64,000 nt of DNA from RYN-230 sp963814645 (GCA_963814645.1 CAWFDX010000004.1:1364001-1428000); one strand, 5' to 3'; counted from the stretch's first letter, positions 33,585 through 42,622 are shown. Translations and numbers: made by a program. Notes: generated from the sequence alone by a model not told the origin.

Positions 33585-33849
33585 GGCCGCGCCCCCGGCG
33601 GGCCAGTAGACGTGGCGCCCCGTTAATGATCCCCATTACCAACCTCACCAGTCGCCACACCTCCGTGCGTTATGGCGGGCGATCCTGGCGACATTGTCAC
33701 CTGCCGATTGGTGTCTTGCCTGGATAACCGGCAATTATCACCCTTCGGCCAAACTCAGGGATGTTCCGGCGCACAGCTGATCCATTTCTGCCACATTGAC
33801 CACACCGGGCCGGGGAACGGCTGGCCGTGGCCTGGTCAGAGCGCTGGAT

Positions 33850-33897
33850 GTCCCCGTGGTCTACGGCGGGCCCCCAACTGCACCGGACCACGGGGAC
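33850..33897. promoter_or_regulatory. 12-bp perfect inverted repeat in a 490-bp gene-free region
   Basis: GTCCCCGTGGTC (33850-33861) and GACCACGGGGAC (33886-33897) are separated by 24 bases. It lies in 33585-34073, where I see no gene. As RNA it forms a 12-bp stem about 180 nt before the acidic repeat protein's start. It might be a terminator, an attenuator or part of a small RNA. Confidence 0.5.
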
Positions 33898-34073
33898 GGC
33901 CCACAGGCTCCCCAGCGATACTCCCTGTGCGCTGGTCACAGGCTCGCTCGCGGGCGCAGGTCCCCGCATCCTTAATCCGGGTACCCATTTGGGCCTGGCT
34001 GGCCCGGTTCGGCCGTGATAGCAACGGGAAAGGAGTGCACCGTAGGCACACGCCACCACCTCGGGGAGGTCAG

Positions 34074-34259
34074 ATGAGTGTGTTTGGTGGCCCGGACTCC
34101 GGGCCAGAAGACGAGCTGGGCGGCTCAGACCGCGGTCCAGAGAACGAGCTGGGCACGGACGCCGGCCCGGAGGACGAGCTGGGCGGGCCAGACCGTGGTC
34201 CAGAGAACGAGCTGGGCACGGACACCGGGCCGGAGGACGAGCTGCGGACCCAGGACTAG
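34074..34259 (+). CDS. Small acidic repeat protein (five GPE[D/N]ELG repeats)
   Basis: A 61-residue, strongly acidic peptide starting MSVFGGPDS behind GGGGAGG. It consists of five repeats of GPEDELG/GPENELG alternating with GGSDR, GTDA, GGPDR and GTDT linkers, ending RTQD. It contains no Cys, His or aromatic residue beyond Phe4. It matches no family I know. Clean start, ribosome site and stop make a real gene likely. It could be a structural or calcium-binding peptide or a multi-core precursor peptide, but no maturation enzyme is adjacent. It converges with the enoyl-CoA hydratase gene (6 bp apart). Confidence 0.65.
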   Translation: MSVFGGPDSGPEDELGGSDRGPENELGTDAGPEDELGGPDRGPENELGTDTGPEDELRTQD

Positions 34260-34265
34260 TACTGG

Positions 34266-35066
34266 TCAGCGGCCGGTGAACGCGGGCGGGCGCTTCTCCG
34301 CGAAGGCGCGCTGGCCCTCACGGTAATCGGCGGACTGGAAACAGGCCTCGATCATCGCCTGGACCCGCGGGGTTGCGGGCTGCCCCGGGGCCTGGGCCGC
34401 CTGGCCGATGGCCGCCTTGCAGGCGGCCACGGTGAGCGGCGCGTTCTGCGCGATGGCCCGGGCCAGGCCGTGCACCTCGCCGGCCAGCTGGTCCGCCGGG
34501 ACGACCCGGTTGACCAGGCCCATCCGCAGTGCTTCGTCAGCGGTGAAACGGCGGGCTGAGAACAGCACCTCGGACGTCCAGGCTGGGCCGATCAGGGTCA
34601 TCAGCGTGGTCACCCCGGCGAAGCCGAAGCCCAGCCCGAGCCGGGCGGCCGGGATGGCGAATTGGCTGCCCTCGGCGGCGATCCTGATGTCCGCCTGCAA
34701 CGCGACGCTCAGCCCGCCGCCCAGGCAGAAGCCGCGGATCATGGCGATGACCGGCTTCTCCAGGCTGCCCCAGGCAGCGGCGACCGCCGCCTGGCCACGG
34801 TCGTACTCGGCCCGGGCTTCCGGCGACGTGCGCTGCTCGCCGAACTCGGAGATGTCGGCGCCCGCCGTGAACGCCCTGTCCCCGGCGCCGGTGACGACCA
34901 CCACCCGGACGTCCCCGTCCTCGTTCAGCCGGCCGAGCAGGCCGGGCAGAGCCGACCGCATCTCGCGGGTAAGGGCGTTCATCTTCAAAGGGTTGTTGAA
35001 CGTTACGGTGGCGATGCCATCGGACAGCTCCGCGAGCAGCTGGCCGGTACCGGTGGGGTAGTTCAT
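34266..35066 (-). CDS. Enoyl-CoA hydratase/isomerase family protein
   Basis: A 266-residue crotonase-fold enzyme. The CoA/oxyanion-hole segments are FTAGADISEF and RGFCLGGGLSVALQADIRIA. The C-terminal PPAFTGR is typical. Members hydrate or isomerise acyl-CoA esters in beta-oxidation or catabolic routes. It follows the CoA-transferase gene by about 10 bp on the same strand, so the two likely form an operon that activates and then processes a carboxylic acid. Confidence 0.92.
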   Translation of the reverse strand: MNYPTGTGQLLAELSDGIATVTFNNPLKMNALTREMRSALPGLLGRLNEDGDVRVVVVTGAGDRAFTAGADISEFGEQRTSPEARAEYDRGQAAVAAAWGSLEKPVIAMIRGFCLGGGLSVALQADIRIAAEGSQFAIPAARLGLGFGFAGVTTLMTLIGPAWTSEVLFSARRFTADEALRMGLVNRVVPADQLAGEVHGLARAIAQNAPLTVAACKAAIGQAAQAPGQPATPRVQAMIEACFQSADYREGQRAFAEKRPPAFTGR

Positions 35067-35076
35067 CCACGTCCTC

Positions 35077-36249
35077 TCAGATCACGCCCTGCTCGCGCAG
35101 CCGTCCGATCTCCTCAGCCGGGTAGCCCAGCTCGGCCAGTACCTCGGTGCTATCCCCGCCGCGCTCCGGGCTGGGCGCCCGGACGGTGGGCGGGCCACCG
35201 GACATCCGCACCGCGTTGCGCACGATGTCCAGCCGTCCCAGCGCCGGGTGCTCCACCGGCGCGGTCATGCCCAGGTGGCCGACCTGCGGGTCGGCGAACA
35301 CCTCGTCCATCCGGTAGACCGGCCCGCAGGGCACCCCGGCCTGGTTCAGCGCGTCGACCCACTCGGCTGTGGTCCGGGTCCGCAACCGGTCCGCCACCAG
35401 CGCATTCAGCTCGGCCCGGTTGGCCGAGCGCTTGGCCAGCGTGTCGAAGCGCGGATCGTCCGGCAGCCCGGGCAGGCCGATCACCTGGCACAGATTGTGC
35501 AGCAGCCGGCCGCCCGCGGCGCCGATATTCAGGTACCCGTCAGCCGACGCGAAGCAGCCCATCGGGACGCTCATCGGGTGGTGGTTGCCCGCCTGGGGCG
35601 GCACCTCCTGGTCGATGGTCCACCGCGCAGCCTGGAAGTCCATCATGGCGATCATCGACTCGAGCAGCGAGGTCTGCACCCAGCGCCCGGTCCCGGTGCG
35701 TTCCCGGTCGTGCAGCGCGACCAGCACGCCGATGGCCAGGTACAGGCCGGCCGCCAGGTCGGACACTGGGATGCCGGCCCGGGTCGGCCCGGTGCCGGGC
35801 AGCCCGGTCACGCTCATCAGCCCGCCCATGCCCTGGGCGATCTGGTCCACGCCGCCGCGGGCCGCGTACGGGCCGTCCTGGCCGAACCCGGAGATCGAGC
35901 CGTAGACCAGCCGCGGGTTCCTGGCGTGCACCGTGTCAAAGCCGAAGCCGAGCCGGTCCTTGACCGGCGGCCGCATGTTCTCGATCAGCACGTCCGCCGT
36001 GTCCACCAGGCGCATTAGCACGTCCTGGCCGTCGGGCGTCTTGAGGTCCAGGGTCAGCGACCGCTTGTTCCGGTGCAGGTTCTGGAAGTCACAGCCATGC
36101 CGGGTGTCGTCGGCCGCGTCCGGGCCGGGCGGCGGCTCCACCCGGATAACGTCGGCCCCCCAGTCAGCCAGCTGGCGCACGCAGGTCGGGCCGGCCCGTG
36201 CGACGGTGAGATCGATGACCCGGATGTCGGCGAGCGGGAGATGCCACAC
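35077..36249 (-). CDS. CaiB/BaiF family CoA transferase
   Basis: A 390-residue class III CoA transferase. Diagnostic segments are VIDLTVARAGPTCVRQLADW and GADVIRVEPP, then FQNLHRNKRSLTLDLK, YGSISGFGQDGPYA, and the catalytic aspartate in GGVDQIAQGMGGLMSVTG (D135). It transfers CoA between acyl groups. It is probably cotranscribed with the enoyl-CoA hydratase downstream. The substrate (carnitine, formyl/oxalyl, bile acid or aromatic type) cannot be decided. Confidence 0.93.
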   Translation of the reverse strand: MWHLPLADIRVIDLTVARAGPTCVRQLADWGADVIRVEPPPGPDAADDTRHGCDFQNLHRNKRSLTLDLKTPDGQDVLMRLVDTADVLIENMRPPVKDRLGFGFDTVHARNPRLVYGSISGFGQDGPYAARGGVDQIAQGMGGLMSVTGLPGTGPTRAGIPVSDLAAGLYLAIGVLVALHDRERTGTGRWVQTSLLESMIAMMDFQAARWTIDQEVPPQAGNHHPMSVPMGCFASADGYLNIGAAGGRLLHNLCQVIGLPGLPDDPRFDTLAKRSANRAELNALVADRLRTRTTAEWVDALNQAGVPCGPVYRMDEVFADPQVGHLGMTAPVEHPALGRLDIVRNAVRMSGGPPTVRAPSPERGGDSTEVLAELGYPAEEIGRLREQGVI

Positions 36250-36303
36250 CTAAGCGACGGTACGCATCGTCCCGCCCGGCGACCATAGCGGCGGGGACCA
36301 GGC

Positions 36304-38229
36304 TCACCTGACCACGGGTAGCTCAACAAATGACGGCTGGGTGGTGCTGTGCCCGATCAGGTAGCTGGCCTGGCCATCCGGCGGGAGCAGCTGGAACGAG
36401 CTGGGGTCGGCGGCCGCGATGGTGATCCGGATCCGGTCGCCCGGGCGGAACAGCACTGAGGTGGGCAGCAGGTCGAAGGTGATCTGCTCCGGCCGGTGCA
36501 GCGGGAACGGTGTGGCGCTGCCGCTGGCGAACGTGCGCGAGGTGCGCAGCTTGCGCCAGGCCGGGTTGTCCCGGCGCGGGGCCAGCGCGCGGTCGGCCAG
36601 CGCCAGCTCGCCCTCGGTCACGTAGACCACCCGGCCATCCGGCTGGACGTCCTCGAGGTAGGCGTAGAGCGCGCCGTGGCTGGCGCCGCGCAGCCCGGTC
36701 ACCGTCAGCGTCACCCGGCCCAGGCCGGTCACCCGGACCGGGCCGGGCAGCGGTGCGGTCGTGTAGCTGAGCAGCTTGCGGTCCACCGCGGCCCGGTTCG
36801 GGTAGACGACCTGCTCGCCGGTGAAGTTGGTGTTCCACCGGTCCAGCGGCCCAGTGCCCGCGGTCCGGTTCAGGGTCAGCAGGTCGGCCTGGGCCGCCTG
36901 TTCCGTGCGCCCCGGCTGGCTCGCGGGGGCCGTGGGCCGGGCTGGGCGCCAGGTCAGCGTGTGCCCGGCGGCCAGGTCGAGACGGCGCATCCGGGTGCCC
37001 GGCACCGGCCACCGGGTGGTGGTCCGCCAGATGCCCTCGTTCAGCGTGTAGTAGTGCAGCAGGCGGCGGCCGTCCGGCCGGTCGTCGTGCTTCACGTACC
37101 GGTCGAAGAACGCGTACACCTGATCGGTCAGCTGCTGATGCTCGGCGGCGGTGAGCGGCCGGCTGGGCTGGAACGGGTCAGCGATGTAGCCCTGGCCGTG
37201 GCTCCACGGCCCGATCCACGCCGACTGGGTGTTGGGCAGGCTGGTGAACTGGGACAGCACGCCGTTGGCCGTGCCGGCGTCGAGCCAGCCGGCGAAGGTC
37301 AGGATCGGCACGCCGCCCGCCCCGATGGCCGCGGTCTTGCTGCCCACGCTGGCCACCGTCCAGCTCTCCGGCCCGGCCGAGTCATTGCGGTACGGCGCGG
37401 TCCGGGCGAACTGGACCAGGTTGGCGTTGTGGAAGTGCTGGGCCCGCGCCTGGGCGAGCAGGGACTGCCCGTGCGGGCCGTGCACCGGTTCCGGCTCGGC
37501 GCCGGCCAGCCCGAACTGGGCGCAGATCTTCCTGGTCGCGGCGCTGGTCGCGCACGTGGTGCCGTCGGCCTTGTCCAGGATCTTCAGCAGCAGCGCGTAC
37601 GGCGCGATGCGCGGTCCGACCAGGATGCCGCCCGGCCGGACCAGGTCCTCATAGGGATCGAAGTCGTAGGAGATCGGCGCCGCGGCGGTGATGTGCGGGT
37701 TGCGCAGCGCCAGCGAGAGCATCGCGGTGTCGGCCGAGTAGGACACGCCGGTCACGCCGATCCGCCCGTTCGACCAGGGCCGGGCCGCGATCCAGTCGGC
37801 CAGCGAGCCGACGTCGCGGATCATCGCCCGGCCGAGCTCGGCAGTAAGCGTGCCGAACGAGGCGCCGGTGCCGCGCAGGTCGGCGAACACGTAGGCGTAG
37901 CCGCGCAGGTTCCACTGGTGGGCTTCGTAGTAGTTGGGGTTGTGCTTGATCCCGCCGGTGTAGGCCGGGGCCCGCCAGTAGCGGTCGGTCTCCAGCACCG
38001 TCGGCAGCCGCGCGCCGGCCGTCGTGCCAGGCGGCAGCCACACGTTGACGGCCAGCCGCACGCCGTCCGGCATCCGCACGTACTGCGAGTCCAGCTGCGG
38101 GAACGCCCGGGCCGCGGCCGCGAGGGCCGTGCCCGCGGCGGCGGGCAGTACCGGGCTGAGCAGCACGGCGGTGAGCAGCACGGCGGCCAGCGGGGCCAGG
38201 GTGATCGCTCGTCTGGCGGGTCGGAACAT
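36304..38229 (-). CDS. Secreted CocE/NonD-type S15 hydrolase
   Basis: A 641-residue exported alpha/beta hydrolase of the X-Pro dipeptidyl-peptidase (S15)/CocE family. The start ATG follows GGGAGGT. The signal peptide is MFRPARRAITLAPLAAVLLT...AAAGTALA. MPDGVRLAVNVWLPPG opens the domain, the nucleophile elbow is GRIGVTGVSYSADTAML, and the C-terminal jelly-roll domain ends with FRPGDRIRITIAAAD. Members cleave acyl or peptide bonds. The IS4 element lies 105 bp upstream and may have displaced its promoter. Confidence 0.9.
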   Translation of the reverse strand: MFRPARRAITLAPLAAVLLTAVLLSPVLPAAAGTALAAAARAFPQLDSQYVRMPDGVRLAVNVWLPPGTTAGARLPTVLETDRYWRAPAYTGGIKHNPNYYEAHQWNLRGYAYVFADLRGTGASFGTLTAELGRAMIRDVGSLADWIAARPWSNGRIGVTGVSYSADTAMLSLALRNPHITAAAPISYDFDPYEDLVRPGGILVGPRIAPYALLLKILDKADGTTCATSAATRKICAQFGLAGAEPEPVHGPHGQSLLAQARAQHFHNANLVQFARTAPYRNDSAGPESWTVASVGSKTAAIGAGGVPILTFAGWLDAGTANGVLSQFTSLPNTQSAWIGPWSHGQGYIADPFQPSRPLTAAEHQQLTDQVYAFFDRYVKHDDRPDGRRLLHYYTLNEGIWRTTTRWPVPGTRMRRLDLAAGHTLTWRPARPTAPASQPGRTEQAAQADLLTLNRTAGTGPLDRWNTNFTGEQVVYPNRAAVDRKLLSYTTAPLPGPVRVTGLGRVTLTVTGLRGASHGALYAYLEDVQPDGRVVYVTEGELALADRALAPRRDNPAWRKLRTSRTFASGSATPFPLHRPEQITFDLLPTSVLFRPGDRIRITIAAADPSSFQLLPPDGQASYLIGHSTTQPSFVELPVVR

Positions 38230-38334
38230 CCGGGGACCTCCCAGGTCGGGCGGCGGTGGGCGGGGACCAATTCCCGGCGCCGCCAGCGACCCTAGGGGCG
38301 GTCCCCAGCCGGCCGACATACGGCTGGACGGCCT

Positions 38335-38382
38335 GTTAGCGGTGTACTTCACTGCCCCCCGGCGGGCCAATGCCGTTGCTTG
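38335..38382 (+). repeat. Left terminal inverted repeat of the IS4 element
   Basis: Begins GTTAGCGGTGTACTTCACTG and ends AATGCCGTTGCTTG. It differs from the right end mainly by a 4-base length difference in the GC-rich middle. The transposase stop codon lies just inside it. Confidence 0.85.
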
Positions 38383-38384
38383 AC

Positions 38385-39746
38385 TTACTGAACTATCGCG
38401 GGATGGAGTGTGAGCACCTTGGCGGCCACCCGGCGGGTGGGACGGCGGACCTGGCCTGCCTTGCGGAAGGAGTACTTCGAGGCTGGGCGCTTGAGGGCCC
38501 GGTCGGCCTCCCGCAAGCGCCTGACGCCGTTGTCGAGCTTGCGGCAGACCTTCGCGGCCATCGCCGCGATGAACTGCTTGATCTGCACGGATGTCTGTGC
38601 ACATTGACGGATGACGCTGCGCCGCACGTGCTTGAGGACCTTGACGAAGGAGATGCGGTCCGGGTCGATCCGCTCCTCGCCGGCCAGCCGCATGATGATC
38701 CGGGTCATGCAGTGGTGCACCGCGAGATGCGCCCATGCCTCCTGACGTACCAGCTCCGGGTCCGCTGACCGCAAGATTTCCTGCGGGCCGCGCTGGAACG
38801 TCTTGACCTGCCGGAATGAAGATTCACTTTCCCAGCGCTGATGGTAGAGGGCGGCGAGTTCACCGGCGGGAAAGGCCACGGGGTCCATCAGATCGGTCAG
38901 CAGCCTGACGACCTCGCCCCCGTTGACGCGGTATTCGATCACCCGCACCAGGACCCCGCCGGGATGCGCGCCCTTCTGCCCGGCCAGGTTCATCCGCGCC
39001 AGGTACGTCCCGTCGTCCAGGATCTTCACTGGGCGGCGGGCCACGCTCGACCGTGCCCGGATCAGCAGATGCGCCCCGGCCTGCGTATACGCCTTCCACA
39101 GCGCCACCCCGGGAAAGCCCCGGTCCATGATCACCAGCATCCCGGCCGCGCTGCCAGCCATCGCGATCGCCAGTTCCGGCTCCCCGCCGCGAAACCCGCC
39201 CACGCTGGCGTCGACCGACGAGTGCGTCCCGGTCTCGGTCAACGTCACCACCCTGGCCTGGGGGAACCCCGCAGGCTGACCTCTGGCGTCCACCGGCCCG
39301 CCTAACGCGGCCCGGTTAGCCGGCGTGTCCGGCACGTCGAGCACGAACCCATCCACCGCGGCCACCCGCATCCCGCGGTAGAACGCGCCGTCCAGGCTGG
39401 CCGGGGCCACCGGCCCGGCCAGCCTGCGGAACACCGCCTCGATCACCCCCGCACCCAGCCGCTGCCGGGCCCGGGTGAACGAGGACCTGTTCGGAATCGC
39501 CTCGTCCATCCCCTCCAGCGCTCCCACCAGGTTCTCCGCGACATCGTCATAGGAGTCCTGCTGGAACAGGGCAAGAGCGAGCACGTAGTAGACCATGAAC
39601 CGGGCAGGAAGCGCCCCGGGTCTCTGATCCCGCTTGCCGCATTCAGCCAGGACCTCATCCACCAGATCAGCGGTCACCCACTCGGTGAGCACACCCAGCC
39701 GCACGTCATCAGATAACCCGGTCCACGGATGCATGCCCAGCATCAT
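38385..39746 (-). CDS. IS4-family transposase
   Basis: A DDE transposase of about 453 residues. The N-terminal IS4 domain reads LVDEVLAECGKRDQRPGALP. The first catalytic Asp is in VAAVDGFVLDVPDTP, the second in MLVIMDRGFPG, and the YREK signature with the catalytic Glu in YHQRWESESSFRQVK. A basic C-terminal tail follows. The start is taken at ATG 39746 (MMLGMHPWTGLSDD), just inside the right inverted repeat. No frameshift is visible, so it may still be active. Confidence 0.92.
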   Translation of the reverse strand: MMLGMHPWTGLSDDVRLGVLTEWVTADLVDEVLAECGKRDQRPGALPARFMVYYVLALALFQQDSYDDVAENLVGALEGMDEAIPNRSSFTRARQRLGAGVIEAVFRRLAGPVAPASLDGAFYRGMRVAAVDGFVLDVPDTPANRAALGGPVDARGQPAGFPQARVVTLTETGTHSSVDASVGGFRGGEPELAIAMAGSAAGMLVIMDRGFPGVALWKAYTQAGAHLLIRARSSVARRPVKILDDGTYLARMNLAGQKGAHPGGVLVRVIEYRVNGGEVVRLLTDLMDPVAFPAGELAALYHQRWESESSFRQVKTFQRGPQEILRSADPELVRQEAWAHLAVHHCMTRIIMRLAGEERIDPDRISFVKVLKHVRRSVIRQCAQTSVQIKQFIAAMAAKVCRKLDNGVRRLREADRALKRPASKYSFRKAGQVRRPTRRVAAKVLTLHPAIVQ

Positions 39747-39789
39747 GCACCCACGGCTGGCTAGCCACGAAACGATAGTTTGCAGCTGA

Positions 39790-39833
39790 CAAGCAACGGC
39801 ATTGCCCGGCGGGCAGCAAAGTACACCGCTAAC
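39790..39833 (-). repeat. Right terminal inverted repeat of the IS4 element
   Basis: Read inward from 39833 it begins GTTAGCGGTGTACTTTGCTG and ends AATGCCGTTGCTTG, complementary to the left end apart from a few substitutions and the 4-base gap. Confidence 0.85.
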
Positions 39834-39856
39834 GGAACTGCGCGGGCGTGGCGCGG

Positions 39857-40780
39857 TTAGGTGGGGAGCTGGGCGAAGGCGCGGACCGGGATGGTGCCCA
39901 GGCCCGCGACGCGGAGCGGCACGGCGGTGAAGGACGCACCGGCCGGCGGCAGCTGATCCAGCCCGGTGAGGTGCTCGACGACCGGGATCCCGGCCGCCAG
40001 CAGCGCCGTATGCGCCGGGCGGGCGGGGTCGCCGGTGTCGTCGATGTTGATTGCGTCGATGCCGACGAGAGCCGCGTCCTGGTCGGCCAGCCACTCCGCG
40101 CCGGCCCCGGTGAGGAAGTGCGCGCCGTCCGCGTAGCCGGGGGTGCTGAACCGGATGTCGTCCCCGGTGTGCAGCAGCACCGCTTTCCCGCGCACGTCCA
40201 CCGCGGCCAGCGCGCCGGTGCCGATGCCCCGGGACTGCCCGCCGGTCACCCTGATCAGCACGGCGGGCAGGCTGGCCGTGCGCTGCAGCGGAATGGCGGC
40301 CAGGTCGGCGCCGCCGGCGAAGCGGTGGTAGGGGGCGTCGAGGTAGGTCCCGGTGTTGCCGACCATGGTGAGCTGGTCGATGGCGAACTCGGTGCCCGGC
40401 GCGTACACGGCCCGGGAGGCTTCCCGGGTCAGGAACGAGGTGATGGCCGGGGCGGGCAGCCCGGGGTAGGTGATCATGCCGGGCCGGATCACGTGGCTCA
40501 GCTCGACCAGCCGGCCCGCCGAGCCGGCCAGGCCCGGGCGGTCGGCGGCGCGGTCGGCTGGGCCGCCCCGGGTGCCCTTGTACGGCTCGGCGAACACCTC
40601 GACGTTGCTCAGCTCGACGGTCTCCGTCATCAGCAGGCCGAGCGAGGCCACGAACAGCGCGGCAATGCCGGCCTGGTCGGTGTCCGGGCCAGGCAGGTCC
40701 ACCCGGAACCCGTGTACGGCCAGGTCGCCGCCATTGCTGAACCGCACGGTGGCGTCGAACGACGCCCGGTATTCGGTCAC
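39857..40780 (-). CDS. Fused small N-terminal domain and cyclase-family (kynurenine formamidase-like) protein
   Basis: A 307-residue protein. Residues 1-70 (MTEYRASFDATVRFSNGG ... ETVELSNVEVFAEPYKG) look like a separate small domain that I would expect as a stand-alone gene. Residues from about 88 (GRLVELSHVIRPGMITYPGL) form a cyclase-family domain. The usual metal motif HxGTHxDxPxH reads NTGTYLDAPYH, so two metal histidines are replaced by Asn and Tyr. The enzyme may use a different metal set or be catalytically altered. The neighbours, the IS4 element and the GCS2 ligase, give no pathway clue. Confidence 0.85.
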   Translation of the reverse strand: MTEYRASFDATVRFSNGGDLAVHGFRVDLPGPDTDQAGIAALFVASLGLLMTETVELSNVEVFAEPYKGTRGGPADRAADRPGLAGSAGRLVELSHVIRPGMITYPGLPAPAITSFLTREASRAVYAPGTEFAIDQLTMVGNTGTYLDAPYHRFAGGADLAAIPLQRTASLPAVLIRVTGGQSRGIGTGALAAVDVRGKAVLLHTGDDIRFSTPGYADGAHFLTGAGAEWLADQDAALVGIDAINIDDTGDPARPAHTALLAAGIPVVEHLTGLDQLPPAGASFTAVPLRVAGLGTIPVRAFAQLPT

Positions 40781-40811
40781 GCGTCCCGAGCGTAGCCAGG
40801 TGTACTGACAG

Positions 40812-42287
40812 CTAGGGCAGCGGCCAGGTGTGCACCGGGTCGTTGGTGTGCATGTGCTCGATGTACCGCTGGGTCATCAGCCGCAGCGCTTCGGCCCGGT
40901 CCGCCCCCCGGGCCTCGGCCGCGCTGGTCGCGGCGACCTGCCAGGCCGAGCCGGTCTGCCCGGTCAGGCAGCGCTGCTGGATGATGCCGAGCAGCCGGTC
41001 GGCGAGTTCCGGGCTGACGCCCCACCGGGCCAGCCCGGTGCGGGCCAGCGGCAGCAGGCGGCGGAGCACCAGTTCCGCGGCGGGCACCTCGCCCAGGCCC
41101 GGCCAGTACAGCCGGGCGTCCAGGCCGCTGAGCGCGGCCTCGCGGAGGTTCTCGGCCGCGGTGGCGAACGACATCTGTGTCCACACCGGGCGCTGCGCCC
41201 CGGCCAGCGCGCGGACCAGCCCGTAGTAGAACGCCGCGTTGGCCATTGCGTCGGCCACGGTCGGGCCGGCCGGCAGCACCCGGTTCTCCACCCGCAGGTG
41301 CGGGCGGCCGCCGACAACCGCGTAGACCGGCCGGTTCCACCGGTAGATGGTCCCGTTGTGCAGGCTCATCTCGGGCAGTTGCGGGCACGTGCCGCCCTCC
41401 AGCACCGCCTCCGGATCTTCGTCCTCGCAGATCGGCAGCAGCGCCGGGAAGTACCGCAGGTTCTCCTCGAACAGGTCGAAGACCGAGGTGATCCAGCGCT
41501 CGCCGAACCACACCCGGGGCCGCACGCCCTGATGCTTGAGCTCATCCGGCCGGGTGTCGGTGGCCTGCTCGAACAGGATGATCCGGGTCTCCTGCCAGAG
41601 CTGCCGGCCGAACAGGTAGGGGGAGTTGGCGGCCAGCGCGACCTGCGCGCCCGCGATGGCCTGTGCGGCGTTCCAGTAGTTCGCGAACAGTTCCGGGCTG
41701 ACCTGGACGTGCAGCTGCACACTGGTGCAGGCGGCTTCCGGGGTGATGCTGCCCGCGTGGGTGAGCAGCTGCTCGGCGCCGTCGATCGAGATCCGCAGGT
41801 CCTCGCCGCGGGCCGCGAAGATCTGCTCGTTCAGCACCTTGTACCGCTCGTTGGCGGACAGCGTGCCCTCGTGCACGTCCTGCTCGCCGAGCGTGGGCAG
41901 GATGCCGACCATGACCAGGCGGCTGCCCGCGTCCCGGGCCTTGCCGTCCGCCGCGTTGAGGCTGGCCCGGATCTCCGCTTCCAGCTCGGCCACCGAGGCG
42001 CCGGCCAGCGGCCGGGGTGGCACGTTGATCTCCAGGTTGAACTGGCCCAGCTCGGTCGCCCAGGCCGGGTCGGCGATCGCGTCGAGCACGGCCGCGTTGC
42101 GCATCGACGGCGCGCCGGTCTCGTCCACCAGGTTCAGCTCGATCTCCACGCCGACCTGCGCGGGGTCCGCCTCGAACAGATCCTCGCGCAGCATCCGCGC
42201 GAACACGTCCAGCGAACGCTGCACCTTGTCCCGGTACTTGCGCCGGTCCTCGCCGCTGATCTTGACGGCATCAATGTCTCGCCCCAT
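40812..42287 (-). CDS. GCS2-family glutamate-cysteine ligase-like protein
   Basis: A 491-residue carboxylate-amine ligase of the GCS2/YbdK group. Conserved pieces are VGVEIELNLVDETGAP, LGQFNLEINVPPRPL, MVGILPTL, TSVQLHVQVSPELFANYWNA, LAANSPYLFGRQLWQETRI and HLRVENRVLPAGPTVADA. The family forms gamma-glutamyl or similar amide bonds using ATP. It could make gamma-glutamylcysteine (EgtA-type in actinomycetes) or another small amide. No ergothioneine genes surround it. The 335-bp region upstream (42288-42622) has no other gene. Confidence 0.9.
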   Translation of the reverse strand: MGRDIDAVKISGEDRRKYRDKVQRSLDVFARMLREDLFEADPAQVGVEIELNLVDETGAPSMRNAAVLDAIADPAWATELGQFNLEINVPPRPLAGASVAELEAEIRASLNAADGKARDAGSRLVMVGILPTLGEQDVHEGTLSANERYKVLNEQIFAARGEDLRISIDGAEQLLTHAGSITPEAACTSVQLHVQVSPELFANYWNAAQAIAGAQVALAANSPYLFGRQLWQETRIILFEQATDTRPDELKHQGVRPRVWFGERWITSVFDLFEENLRYFPALLPICEDEDPEAVLEGGTCPQLPEMSLHNGTIYRWNRPVYAVVGGRPHLRVENRVLPAGPTVADAMANAAFYYGLVRALAGAQRPVWTQMSFATAAENLREAALSGLDARLYWPGLGEVPAAELVLRRLLPLARTGLARWGVSPELADRLLGIIQQRCLTGQTGSAWQVAATSAAEARGADRAEALRLMTQRYIEHMHTNDPVHTWPLP

Positions 42288-42622
42288 GAGCCCCCCTGCT
42301 CCCCGGGAACAGCGAGGTTACGTACCCCCGGGGGCGCCTTTCTCACACAGTCGCACGGCGGCGCGGCCGGCGCCAGAGCCGGCGCGAGAGGAAGTCAGCC
42401 AGCCATCAGCGGGCTATCGGCTCACCAGCAGCTTTCGCTCAGGCTACTTACAGGTAGATAGGTGAAGATCAAGAGACCTGCACGGGGGACGTGTGAAGCC
42501 TGCGCATCGTGAGGCCTAGCCCATGCACGCGCCAGCCGCTGAACACCGCAGCGCGCCGCACCAGTGCCCGCGTGCCGAGACCGCCGGATGATCCCGGCCC
42601 AGAGCGAGATCGAGGTACCGCG

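Larger units (their letters stand above)
38335..39833. mobile_element. IS4-family insertion sequence, 1.5 kb
   Basis: A complete-looking element: one transposase gene flanked by long imperfect terminal inverted repeats of about 44-48 bp. Both ends begin GTTAGCGGTGTACTT and later share AATGCCGTTGCTTG. I see no clear target-site duplication in the flanks (GGCCT left, GGAAC right), so it may be old or may have recombined. It sits between the S15 hydrolase and cyclase-family genes. Confidence 0.85.

Noticed and set aside
33672..34073. N-terminal extension of the acidic repeat protein
   Set aside because: The upstream in-frame residues lack codon bias, and a strong ribosome site lies directly before ATG 34074.
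34074..34259. RiPP precursor cluster
   Set aside because: The peptide has repeats, but no maturation enzyme, protease or dedicated transporter lies next to it; kept only as a possibility in the findings.
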